DNA of 8,592 nucleotides from Nitrospirota bacterium (GTDB lineage: Bacteria > Nitrospinota_A > UBA7883): the NCBI GenBank assembly GCA_011052055.1, contig DRJW01000307.1:1-8592 (forward strand), given 5' to 3'. The stretch's first letter is position 1. Every line of letters starts with the position of its first letter. Shown in pieces: positions 1-6,333 of this stretch. The notes beneath the pieces were generated by a model. The model searched no databases, was not told the DNA's origin, and saw nothing but the letters and a program-made list of their open reading frames with translations. The position numbers were made by a program, and so were the translations under genes.

Positions 1-106
1 CCTCATGCGATAATTTCATGGCTGGAATAGTGTGGGCTTTTAAGCGCGGGTGGGGATGTCTTTTCCATTCCTTCCCAATGATTTAACTATCGAACGGATT
101 TTATAT

Positions 107-1873
107 ATGGCCAAAAAACCGATAAAAATTACCGAGGTGGCGTTACGGGACTCGCACCAGTCGCTTCTCGCCACGAGGATGAAAACGGAGCATATGCTCC
201 CTATCGCCGCCAGGATGGAGCAGGTTGGCTACTGGTCGGTGGAGATGTGGGGGGGCGCCACGTTCGACTCTTGCATAAGGTTTTTAAACGAAGACCCGTG
301 GGAGCGGGTGCGTCTCTTGAAAAAAGAGATGCCCACCACACCGTTCCAGATGCTACTGCGGGGCCAGAACATTGTCGGATACCGCCACTACGCCGACGAT
401 CTGGTGGAGAAATTCGTCGATCTGGCCTGTGAGGCCGGGATAGATGTCTTCAGGATTTTCGACGCTTTAAACGATCTAAGAAACCTCAAATCCTCCATAG
501 ACCAGGTTAAAAAGAACGGCAGGCACGCCCAGGGCGCCATAAGCTACACAACCAGCCCCGTTCATAACACACAGCTTTTCGTGGATCTGGCTGTCCAGTT
601 CGAGGATATGGGCGTGGATACGATCTGCATCAAAGACATGGCCGGGCTCCTCTCCCCCTGGCCTGCTTACGAGCTTATCTCCTCCATAAAAGAAAAAGTA
701 AAAGTCCCAATCCACCTTCATACCCATACAACGTCCGGGTTCGCCCTGATGACGCTTGTAAAGGCGATCGAGGCCGGGGTGGACATAATCGACACATCCA
801 TCTCGCCGCTATCGATGGGCACAAGCCACAGCCCCACAGAGACCGTCGTGGCCGCCTTGCAGGGGACGGACCACGACACGGGGCTCGATATGGATAAGCT
901 TATCGAAATCGGCCACTATTTCTCCGGCGTGCGGGAGGAATACACCGCATTTTTGTCATCGTTTACCGGCGTGGATGTCAATATCCTTAAATCGCAGGTG
1001 CCGGGCGGGATGATATCGAACCTCGAATCCCAGCTTAAACAGCAAAACGCCCTTGACCGGCTCCCGGAGGTCATGGAAGAGCTTCCCAGATGCCGTAAGG
1101 AGATGGGATACCCGCCGCTGGTCACTCCCACATCCCAGATTGTGGGAACCCAGGCGGTCTTAAACGTCCTGATGGGCCGGTACAAGGTAATTTCGAAGGA
1201 ATCGAGGGGGTTGATCGAAGGGAAATATGGAAAGCTTCCGGGGCCGCTAGACCCGGAGCTGTTAAAAAAAGTTTGCGGTGACAACGAGCGCGTCACTGTC
1301 CGGCCCGCCGACCTTTTAGAGCCGGAATGGGAGCAACTTAAAGAGGATGTAAAAGAGAAGGCGACGAAAGATGAAGACGTTATCGTCTTCGCCCTGTTTC
1401 CTCAGGTAGCCGAGAAATATCTTGAGAAACGGGGGACTCCGCCCGACGAGGTGTTCAAAAAACAGGACGCTCCCATCCCGGCGGCTTCCCAGCCTTCGGA
1501 GCCTGCCAATATGTTCCGCGTGACGGTGAACGGAAAATCATACGACGTGCAGGTAGACGAGATGGGCGCTGTGGAATCGGCCGCGCCATCGGCGCCTTCT
1601 GCTCCAGCTGTCGCAGAGCCCCCTTCGCCAACGGCGTCACCGACGCCTTCGGGTGGCGGCGGCAAGCCTGTCCCGGCGCCACTGGCAGGGGCTATCTGGA
1701 AAGTAAGCTGTAACGTGGGCGATGTTGTGAGCGAAGGAGACGTTATCGTCATCCTCGAAGCGATGAAAATGGAGACGGAAATAAGGGCTCCGTTCTCAGG
1801 CTCTGTCAAGTCTGTCGCCGTCAAGCAGGGGGACAAGGTAAACCCCGGCGATACGCTGATTACGATAGGTTAA
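107..1873 (+). CDS. oadA: Oxaloacetate decarboxylase alpha subunit (biotin carboxyltransferase)
   Basis: Cytoplasmic carboxyltransferase subunit that moves CO2 from oxaloacetate to its own biotin; the Na+-pumping beta subunit then decarboxylates carboxybiotin. The protein has 588 residues. The N-terminal HMGL-like TIM barrel opens with RDSHQSL; D15, K176, H205 and H207 match the known OadA metal and catalytic residues D17, K178, H207 and H209 at a constant offset of two. A PYC_OADA-type domain follows. An Ala/Pro/Ser linker and a GGGG stretch then lead to a C-terminal biotinyl domain with EAMKMETE (biotinyl lysine K554, 34 residues from the end). I chose ATG 107, with GGA at 96-98, over the longer frame from 50, because the family begins just before the KITEVALRDSHQ stretch. 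It stands alone, convergent with the oadBG strand. It could instead be the B subunit of a two-part pyruvate carboxylase, but no biotin carboxylase gene is in view and oadBG is nearby. Confidence 0.93.
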   Translation: MAKKPIKITEVALRDSHQSLLATRMKTEHMLPIAARMEQVGYWSVEMWGGATFDSCIRFLNEDPWERVRLLKKEMPTTPFQMLLRGQNIVGYRHYADDLVEKFVDLACEAGIDVFRIFDALNDLRNLKSSIDQVKKNGRHAQGAISYTTSPVHNTQLFVDLAVQFEDMGVDTICIKDMAGLLSPWPAYELISSIKEKVKVPIHLHTHTTSGFALMTLVKAIEAGVDIIDTSISPLSMGTSHSPTETVVAALQGTDHDTGLDMDKLIEIGHYFSGVREEYTAFLSSFTGVDVNILKSQVPGGMISNLESQLKQQNALDRLPEVMEELPRCRKEMGYPPLVTPTSQIVGTQAVLNVLMGRYKVISKESRGLIEGKYGKLPGPLDPELLKKVCGDNERVTVRPADLLEPEWEQLKEDVKEKATKDEDVIVFALFPQVAEKYLEKRGTPPDEVFKKQDAPIPAASQPSEPANMFRVTVNGKSYDVQVDEMGAVESAAPSAPSAPAVAEPPSPTASPTPSGGGGKPVPAPLAGAIWKVSCNVGDVVSEGDVIVILEAMKMETEIRAPFSGSVKSVAVKQGDKVNPGDTLITIG

Positions 1874-2015
1874 GCGCCCATTCCGTCGTCCTGAGCACAT
1901 TCGCTTTGCTCAGCACAGGCTCCACGAAGAACCTTGCCTTTATTCTTTTGATCACAACCCCGCTACGGGAGTGGCCCAGCCACCCCTTTCGTCATTCCGT
2001 CTCCAAGCCCCGGCT
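1874..2015. repeat. Intergenic cluster of four short inverted repeats
   Basis: The gap between convergent oadA and the lipoprotein gene contains four small hairpins in about 95 bases: CTGAGCA/TGCTCAG (1891-1913, 7-bp stem), GGCTC/GAACC (1918-1933, one G-U pair), CCCG/CGGG (1959-1969) and GTGGC/GCCAC (1971-1983). None is followed by a T run, so an ordinary intrinsic terminator is not supported. The packed structure looks more like a dispersed palindromic intergenic element that could also stop convergent transcripts. Only one copy lies in the window, so the repeat nature is inference. Confidence 0.4.
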
Positions 2016-2708
2016 TTACGTCATACCGCCGCCAGAGCCTCCTGTCATCTCACTACCAAAGCTTCCCATCATGCCGCCGTTCCCGTTATGGCCCACTTCC
2101 CAATGGTCGTACAACCCATTGCCGTCATCGTCAACATATCCAGGGCCATGCCAAATGCCAATTCCCCCGCTCTGGGCGTAATCGCAAACCCCGTCACTGT
2201 TAGCGTCTACAAAATCATGGCCATAGCCTAGATGAGTCTCACCCTCCATGTAATCGTTAATGTCGTTTCCATTAGCGTCCATGTACTGCATTCCTCCGCC
2301 CATGTTGTAATAGTTCATCGAGCTTGCGTCCCAGTAATCGCTCATGCCGTTGCCGTTTTCATCGACATATCCGGGCCCGTGCCATGTCGAGCTTCCATTC
2401 TGGGCGTAATCGCAAACACCGTCTATATCGATATCAACAAAATTGTGCCCGTAGGAACCCATGCCGAAGACCCTTGCGGACGATCCCGGGTCATGAGTCG
2501 CCTCCTCGAAATAGTCATTTACACCGTTGACATTGGAATCGATATACATCGGATAGATCAAAGATGTCGCGGCGGAGCCGGGTGGTGAAGCGTTTGAGAC
2601 GGTCGATGAGGTGTTCGAGCCGCACGCGGCGAAAAGCGATACTCCTAAAAAAGCGGCTAAAACGGGAAAGAAAGAAAAGTAACCGGTCTGGAATTTGCGC
2701 GGAGCCAT
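2016..2708 (-). CDS. Lipoprotein with six calcium-loop (TSP3/EF-hand-like) repeats
   Basis: No named family is recognised. The 230-residue protein has a hydrophobic signal segment (about 11-27) and a lipobox LFAAC, so C29 should be lipidated and the protein anchored to a membrane facing outward. After a Ser/Pro-rich spacer come six D-x-D/N-x-D/N-G-x-x-D loops at about residues 57, 92, 116, 144, 168 and 193. They form two copies of a three-loop unit (A, B, C). Each B loop has a cysteine (C99, C175), and each B-to-C joint has a WHGPGYVD stretch. The tail is rich in Gly, Met and Asn. The loops resemble thrombospondin type 3 or dockerin calcium-binding motifs, so Ca2+-dependent folding is likely. 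ATG 2708 is chosen because GGAGGT sits six bases upstream and the lipobox is then correctly placed; an upstream in-frame start at 2810 is less likely. Its partner is unknown. Confidence 0.75.
   Translation of the reverse strand: MAPRKFQTGYFSFFPVLAAFLGVSLFAACGSNTSSTVSNASPPGSAATSLIYPMYIDSNVNGVNDYFEEATHDPGSSARVFGMGSYGHNFVDIDIDGVCDYAQNGSSTWHGPGYVDENGNGMSDYWDASSMNYYNMGGGMQYMDANGNDINDYMEGETHLGYGHDFVDANSDGVCDYAQSGGIGIWHGPGYVDDDGNGLYDHWEVGHNGNGGMMGSFGSEMTGGSGGGMT
2097..2546 (-). repeat. Coding tandem duplication, ABC-ABC calcium-loop modules
   Basis: Within the lipoprotein, residues 55-127 and 142-204 are two copies of the same three-loop block. A loops are YIDSNVNGVNDY and YMDANGNDINDY. B loops are FVDIDIDGVCDYAQ and FVDANSDGVCDYAQ. 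C loops are HGPGYVDENGNGMSDYW and HGPGYVDDDGNGLYDHW. Like loops resemble each other more across copies than neighbouring loops do within a copy. This points to duplication of the whole three-loop unit rather than of single loops. Confidence 0.8.
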
Positions 2709-2814
2709 TATTGAACCTCCAAAATGCGAAGGAACTAACAACAAAGAGATCTGATCACAACCACAATAGTCGTGACCCCTCTCACCTTGATAGAGACTTA
2801 ATGAGCCCAAAGGA

Positions 2815-2850
2815 TTCTATAATTGTGAACGATTATGAGTCAGATTTCAA
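2815..2850 (-). promoter_or_regulatory. Possible promoter of the lipoprotein gene
   Basis: Read on the minus strand, TTGAAA (2850-2845) and CACAAT (2827-2822) are 17 bases apart and lie about 115 bases before the lipoprotein start. An alternative -10, TATAGA, lies just downstream (2821-2816). The -35 is good and the -10 weak. The 185-base gap behind oadG suggests the lipoprotein has its own promoter. The gap also holds a GTAAC/GTTAC hairpin (2860-2885) just past the oadG stop, without a T run. Confidence 0.25.
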
Positions 2851-2893
2851 TCATTCCCGGTAACACGGCCAATGGCGCAAGTTACGGCATATT

Positions 2894-3100
2894 TTATCCG
2901 GGGCGCCGCTTTAAATATGCGGTAATACCAGCCTGAATCACGGCCACTGTCTCGGTATCATCGCCTGCGGTCTGCGCCGGAGCTTTGTAGGGGAATATCC
3001 TTTCGAGCGAAAGTATGGAGACATACAGTATAGCCAGCACCGCGAAGATCACCGACATCCCGATAACGGTTACGACAAGAGCGGCTGTAAGATTCTCCAT
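2894..3100 (-). CDS. oadG: Oxaloacetate decarboxylase gamma subunit, Na+ pump
   Basis: Small membrane subunit that joins the alpha and beta subunits of the Na+-translocating decarboxylase. It has 68 residues: one N-terminal transmembrane helix (about 6-29, containing VVTVIGMSVIFAVLAIL), a short cytoplasmic stretch, and the typical C-terminal segment TVAVIQAGITAYL. The length is at the short end of the family. The His-rich, metal-binding tail known from enterobacterial OadG is absent. It starts three bases after the oadB stop with only a weak ribosome binding site, so translation is probably coupled to oadB. Family assignment rests on the helix plus the VxxIxAGIxAYL end and the gene position. 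Confidence 0.85.
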   Translation of the reverse strand: MENLTAALVVTVIGMSVIFAVLAILYVSILSLERIFPYKAPAQTAGDDTETVAVIQAGITAYLKRRPG

Positions 3101-3103
3101 AAC

Positions 3104-4309
3104 TTATCCGAAGAAGATCGAGCGGATAAAATCCGCCCCCTGCCCTATGAGGGCTTCAGCATGACCTGGAGTCATCAGGGCCGATTCGCCGAAAAGCGCC
3201 AGCATGACCCCGGCGGCGACCGCCGTTCCTATGACCCCGGCCACGTTGGGCCCCATGGCGTGCATTAACAAAAAGTTATGAGGATCAGCCTCCGCGCCCA
3301 CTTTCTGGCTCACCCTGGCCGCCATTGGAACGGCGGAGACCCCTGCCGAACCGATGAGGGGATTTACCCTGCCGCCTGTCATCACCATGACCAGCTTGCC
3401 CAGCAACAGCCCTCCAGCCGTGGCCGCGCCAAAGGCGAAAAGCCCCAGAACGATAATTTTTATGGTCTGCCATGTCAGAAAAGACTCCGCCGTCATAGAA
3501 GAGCCGACAGCCAGCGCCAGCAGGATCGTGACTATGTTTATCAAATGAGTCTCCGTGGTCTCATACAGTCTTTTCGTCACGCCGCATTCCCGAAAAAGGT
3601 TTCCGAGCATCAGCATCCCGATTAGAGGCGCGGCGGCGGGAAGAAGCAGGAGGCATATTATGGTCACGGCAATGGGAAAAACGATTTTGAGCTCGCGGCT
3701 GACCGGCTTTAACTGCTCCATTTTTATTTTGCGCTCTTTCTCCGTGGTCAGCAATTTCATTATGGGCGGCTGGATTATCGGAACCAGCGACATATACGAG
3801 TAAGCCGCAACGGCGATCGGGCCTAAAAGCTCCGGCGCGAGTTTATTGGCGAGAAATATGGCTGTCGGCCCGTCGGCGCCCCCTATAATCCCGATGGCCG
3901 CCGCCTGTTGAAGAGAAAAACCGAGCAATACGGCGACCACCAGGGTGATGTAAACGCCTATCTGCGCCGCCGCTCCCAGAAACAGGGTCAAAGGATTGGC
4001 CAGCAACGGCCCGAAATCGGTGAGCGCCCCGACGCCAAGAAAAATGAGCGGAGGCCATATCTCCGATCTCACTCCCAGGTAAAAATAGTAGAGCAGACCC
4101 CCTTCGTCGCCCGACATCATATGGGTAAGAGGCAGGTTGGCCAGCAGAGCGCCGAACCCGATGGGCACCAGAAGAAGCGGCTCGAACTCTTTTTCAATAG
4201 CCAGATAAAGCAGGGTGAGCGCGATTAATATCATCACAATTTCCCCCGGCCCGATGGCGGAGAATCCTGTAGTGGCGAAAATTTTCCCGAAAGCCGATGA
4301 AATAGTCAA
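3104..4309 (-). CDS. oadB: Oxaloacetate decarboxylase beta subunit, Na+ pump channel
   Basis: Polytopic membrane subunit that decarboxylates carboxybiotin and exports Na+. The 401-residue protein carries the family marks: YLAIEKEFEPLLLVPIGFGALLANLP (35-60), where KEFEPLLL is diagnostic; GGADGPTAIF with the key aspartate D146; PPIMKLLTTEKERKIKM (181-197); and NPLIGSAGVSAVPMAARV (316-333), the region IV segment holding Asn and Ser needed for Na+ binding in Klebsiella OadB. It ends with HAMGPNVAGVIGTAVAAG. I place the start at TTG 4309: AAGGAG (4321-4316) lies exactly six bases upstream and the length fits the family. The longer open frame to 4453 runs through the likely promoter and adds a non-conserved 48-residue tail. 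Decarboxylase relatives (glutaconyl-, methylmalonyl-CoA) share this subunit, but the oadA neighbour favours oxaloacetate. Confidence 0.93.
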   Translation of the reverse strand: MTISSAFGKIFATTGFSAIGPGEIVMILIALTLLYLAIEKEFEPLLLVPIGFGALLANLPLTHMMSGDEGGLLYYFYLGVRSEIWPPLIFLGVGALTDFGPLLANPLTLFLGAAAQIGVYITLVVAVLLGFSLQQAAAIGIIGGADGPTAIFLANKLAPELLGPIAVAAYSYMSLVPIIQPPIMKLLTTEKERKIKMEQLKPVSRELKIVFPIAVTIICLLLLPAAAPLIGMLMLGNLFRECGVTKRLYETTETHLINIVTILLALAVGSSMTAESFLTWQTIKIIVLGLFAFGAATAGGLLLGKLVMVMTGGRVNPLIGSAGVSAVPMAARVSQKVGAEADPHNFLLMHAMGPNVAGVIGTAVAAGVMLALFGESALMTPGHAEALIGQGADFIRSIFFG

Positions 4310-4315
4310 AGCCAA

Positions 4316-4321
4316 CTCCTT
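4316..4321 (-). promoter_or_regulatory. Ribosome binding site that fixes the oadB TTG start
   Basis: Minus-strand AAGGAG is six bases before TTG 4309. No in-frame ATG or GTG in the extended frame has a comparable site, so this decides the start and makes oadB a TTG-initiated gene. Confidence 0.75.
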
Positions 4322-4327
4322 AATCAG

Positions 4328-4385
4328 CGCGCTCTTCTGAAAATCGATCTTCTTCTGTATAGTCCCGGTACCAGCGTACAGCGCG
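4328..4385 (-). promoter_or_regulatory. Possible structured leader of oadB
   Basis: In the oadB leader, minus-strand CGCGCTGTA (4385-4377) can pair in two parts, with TACAG (4359-4355) and with AGCGCG (4333-4328). The result is an interrupted stem ending seven bases before the AAGGAG site. It matches no riboswitch I know and could be chance. Confidence 0.2.
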
Positions 4386-4393
4386 GTTTTGCG

Positions 4394-4422
4394 ATTGTAG
4401 CATACAGCAAAAACCCACACAA
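4394..4422 (-). promoter_or_regulatory. Candidate oadBG promoter
   Basis: On the minus strand, TTGTGT (4422-4417) is 17 bases from TACAAT (4399-4394). The -10 is strong and the -35 partial. Transcription would begin near 4387, giving a leader of about 78 bases and excluding the longer 449-residue OadB frame. Confidence 0.4.
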
Positions 4423-4436
4423 ACGTCCCAATTTTG

Positions 4437-4442
4437 TATACT
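4437..4442 (+). promoter_or_regulatory. Candidate -10 box for the DUF1538 operon
   Basis: TATACT sits 47 bases before the TTG start of the first DUF1538 gene. No convincing -35 is found; the expected -35 position (about 4414-4419) overlaps the -35 of the opposing oadB promoter. A perfect 8-base palindrome GGTTAACC (4463-4470) lies just downstream and could be an operator half. It may need an activator if real. Confidence 0.22.
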
Positions 4443-4489
4443 TGCAAAACCACTACAGGTCAGGTTAACCCCATTTTCGGGACACGGTA

Positions 4490-5182
4490 TTGAGAAACTT
4501 TTTTTATCTTCTCTACAAATCTTTTGTGGACGTGGCCGCGCTTATCGTTGTCCTCTTTTTTTTCCAGCTTTTCGTTATAGGAGAGCCGTTCCCTGATATG
4601 GCCAAGATGATCACAGGGCTGGTTCTTGTAGTGTTCGGCCTGTTTGTGTTCATGCGCGGGCTTGAGATGGCCCTTTTCCCCATAGGAGAGTCGATGGCCT
4701 ATTCGTTTGCGGAAAAAGGCAACATCTGGCTTCTCGTTCTTTTCGCCTCGGCGATAGGATACACAACCACCATCGCCGAGCCATCGCTCATCGCCATCGC
4801 CGGGAAAGCTGAAATTATAACGAACAACAAAATTTCCGCCTTCGGTCTTCGAAACGCTGTCGCCATCGGCGTCGCGGTCGGCATAGCGATCGGAACCCTC
4901 AGGATCATCCTGGGCCACCCGATCCATTACTACATAATCACCGGGTATATAACCGTGATGGCCATGACCGTTGTCGCCCCAAAAGAAATAATTGGCCTTG
5001 CCTACGACTCCGGAGGCGTAACAACGTCCACTGTCACAGTGCCCCTCGTGACCGCGCTGGGGGTCGGGCTGGCAAGCTCCATCGCGGGGCGCAATCCACT
5101 GGTTGACGGGTTCGGGCTGATCGCGTTCGCGTCCCTTGCGCCCATACTTTCGGTAATGTGCTACGGTTTGCTGGTGTTGTGA
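4490..5182 (+). CDS. DUF1538 membrane protein, first of pair (UmpA-like antiporter half)
   Basis: 230-residue integral membrane protein of the DUF1538 family with about six or seven hydrophobic helices. Conserved landmarks are FPIGESM (63-69), AEPSLIAIAGKAE (96-108), LRNAVAIGVAVG (120-131), APKEIIGLAYDSGGVTTSTVTVPLV (163-187) and DGFGLIAFA (206-214). Acidic residues E67, E97, E166, D173 and D206 in or next to membrane segments are candidate cation sites. As I recall it, the paired DUF1538 proteins UmpA and UmpB of Halomonas zhaodongensis together form a Na+(Li+,K+)/H+ antiporter; its role here is inferred from that. It starts at TTG 4490 (CGGGA seven bases upstream), and this N-terminus lines up with that of the next gene. 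Its stop overlaps the next start by one base (TGATG), so the two are made together. Confidence 0.82.
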   Translation: MRNFFYLLYKSFVDVAALIVVLFFFQLFVIGEPFPDMAKMITGLVLVVFGLFVFMRGLEMALFPIGESMAYSFAEKGNIWLLVLFASAIGYTTTIAEPSLIAIAGKAEIITNNKISAFGLRNAVAIGVAVGIAIGTLRIILGHPIHYYIITGYITVMAMTVVAPKEIIGLAYDSGGVTTSTVTVPLVTALGVGLASSIAGRNPLVDGFGLIAFASLAPILSVMCYGLLVL

Positions 5183-5922
5183 TGGAGATAATAACCCCGA
5201 TACTTTACGACCTTTTTTCGGTGGCCAGAGATTGCGCTCCTGTCCTTGCCGTGATTCTTTTTTTCCAGTTCGTCGTTTTAAAAAAGGCGCTCCCCAACCC
5301 GCACAAAATGACAATCGGACTTGTCGCTGTCATGGTGGGGCTATATCTTTTTCTTTTGGGGCTGGATATGGGAATTTTTCCTATCGGCAAGTCGATGGCC
5401 ACAAGCCTGTCCGCGCCCGACAAGTACGTATGGACCATGCTATTTGCTTTTTGTATCGGCTACTCCACAGCAATGGCAGAGCCTGCGCTCCTTGCTGTGG
5501 CTCAAAAAGCCGAAGAAATATCGGCGGGCGCCCTGCCCAGCTTTTATTTGCGAAACGCTGTGGCTATCGGCGTGGCTGTGGGACTGGCGCTGGGGGTGCA
5601 TCGCATTTTCGCAGGCGGTCAATTGTGGGTCTATATTCTCTGCGGTTATGTAGTGACGGTGGCCCTTACTTTCATGGCCCCGAAAGAGATCGTGCCGTTG
5701 GCGTACGATTTGGGCGGAGTCACCACATCCACAATAACCGTCCCTCTTGTCGCCGCGCTTGGCATCGGGCTTGCGTCCAATATACCGGGGCGCGATCCGC
5801 TTATAGACGGGTTCGGCCTTATCGCGTTTGCGGCCGGCTCCCCGATGATATCTGTCTTAGGTTACGCGGTAATATCTAAATATATAAAAGAGCCAAAAAA
5901 AGGTAAGGAGGTGATCAAATGA
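5182..5922 (+). CDS. DUF1538 membrane protein, second of pair (UmpB-like antiporter half)
   Basis: 246-residue polytopic membrane protein, clearly a paralogue of the gene before it: over the 60-residue block starting at APKEI, 45 positions are identical by hand alignment. Shared landmarks are FPIGKSM (66-72), GYSTAMAEPALLAVAQKAE, LRNAVAIGVAVG, APKEIVPLAYDLGGVTTSTITVPLV and DGFGLIAFA. The charged residue in the PIGxSM motif differs (K70 here, Glu in the first protein), which suggests the two halves are not interchangeable. It ends in a Lys-rich cytoplasmic-type tail (KYIKEPKKGKEVIK). I take ATG 5182, which overlaps the preceding stop, over GTG 5158, because alignment with the paralogue begins here. 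A heterodimeric cation/proton antiporter is the best current guess, by family analogy only. Confidence 0.82.
   Translation: MEIITPILYDLFSVARDCAPVLAVILFFQFVVLKKALPNPHKMTIGLVAVMVGLYLFLLGLDMGIFPIGKSMATSLSAPDKYVWTMLFAFCIGYSTAMAEPALLAVAQKAEEISAGALPSFYLRNAVAIGVAVGLALGVHRIFAGGQLWVYILCGYVVTVALTFMAPKEIVPLAYDLGGVTTSTITVPLVAALGIGLASNIPGRDPLIDGFGLIAFAAGSPMISVLGYAVISKYIKEPKKGKEVIK
5904..5916 (+). promoter_or_regulatory. Full-length Shine-Dalgarno for the PII-like gene
   Basis: TAAGGAGGTGATC is a 13-base perfect complement of the usual 16S rRNA 3' tail, placed two bases before ATG 5919. It lies inside the last codons of the preceding DUF1538 gene. Its core AAGGAGG is eight bases from the start. Such a site should give strong initiation independent of upstream translation. 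Confidence 0.85.
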
Positions 5923-6263
5923 AGCTCAACATGATCTTTACAATCTGCCCCAGCGACAATCTTGAGAAAATAGTAGATTCCGCAAAGGCCGCCGGAGCCA
6001 CCGGAGCCACAATTTTGTCGGTCAGGGGCACCGGGCATAAGGAAGCGAAAACCTTTTTCGGCCTGACGCTTGACAGGCCCCAGGAGGCCCTGGTTCTGCT
6101 GGTTGAAAGGCATTATTGCCCAAAAATAATGAAAGTGATTTACGACGCCGGCGACATGAAAGAGCCTGGCAACGGCATCTGCTTTTCTTTGCCTATAGAA
6201 TCGGTATTGGGGCTGGAGAGCCAGATGAATACGTTAGAGAAGGAAGCCGAAGAATATTTATAG
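5919..6263 (+). CDS. Divergent PII-like (GlnB-fold) signalling protein
   Basis: 114-residue soluble protein of the PII superfamily, normally trimeric sensors that bind adenine nucleotides and dock onto transporters or enzymes. The N-terminal strand and helix (1-25) lead to GATGATILSVRGTG (26-39), the counterpart of GlnB GMTVTEVKGFG. A strand EALVLLVE (56-63) and a second helix (68-78) follow, then PGNGICFSLPI (83-93), the counterpart of GDGKIFVFDV. The T-loop region (about 40-55) is several residues shorter than in GlnB and has no uridylylated tyrosine. The B-loop lysine after GxG is replaced by Ile. It is therefore not a classic nitrogen-control GlnB/GlnK. It overlaps the second DUF1538 gene by ATGA, pointing to that transporter as its target. 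I recall PII-type genes next to DUF1538 genes elsewhere, so the pairing is probably conserved. Confidence 0.8.
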   Translation: MKLNMIFTICPSDNLEKIVDSAKAAGATGATILSVRGTGHKEAKTFFGLTLDRPQEALVLLVERHYCPKIMKVIYDAGDMKEPGNGICFSLPIESVLGLESQMNTLEKEAEEYL

Positions 6264-6333
6264 CTGGCGCCCTTGAAGAAACAATTTTATTGCTCAAAGC
6301 GGGCTTATTTTAAACGCGCCCGGGGAGGTTGGT

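Noticed and set aside
3..86. Frame open from the left edge, ending at TAA 84-86, as the tail of an upstream gene
   Set aside because: Only 27 codons with no recognisable motif; it cannot be told from chance openness.
50..106. 19-residue extension of OadA from ATG 50
   Set aside because: The family starts just before the RDSHQ motif, and ATG 107 has a GGA at proper distance. The extension is not conserved in character.
96..111. Near-identical leader GGATTT(T)ATATATGGC before oadA and before the CopZ-like gene (6734-6747)
   Set aside because: Too short and A/T-rich to mean more than a similar ribosome binding site and start context.
1402..1836. Minus-strand frame of 144 codons inside oadA
   Set aside because: It lies opposite the biotinyl domain and its Ala/Pro linker. 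The low-stop stretch comes from the GC-rich linker codons.
1891..1913. CTGAGCA/TGCTCAG hairpin as a simple oadA terminator
   Set aside because: It has a 7-bp stem but no T run after it, and it belongs to a wider hairpin cluster, so it is reported as part of that instead.
1971..2588. Several plus-strand frames across the lipoprotein gene
   Set aside because: They mirror the repetitive calcium-loop codons. The minus strand has a ribosome binding site, signal peptide and lipobox.
4310..4453. N-terminal extension of OadB to GTG 4453
   Set aside because: It lacks similarity to OadB N-termini, runs through the likely promoter, and has no ribosome binding site as good as the one before TTG 4309.
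4460..5314. 284-codon minus-strand open frame opposite the DUF1538 genes
   Set aside because: Its product is Gly/Lys/Arg/Glu-rich with no domain, and the plus strand carries a conserved pair of membrane proteins with clear paralogy. This is a shadow frame.
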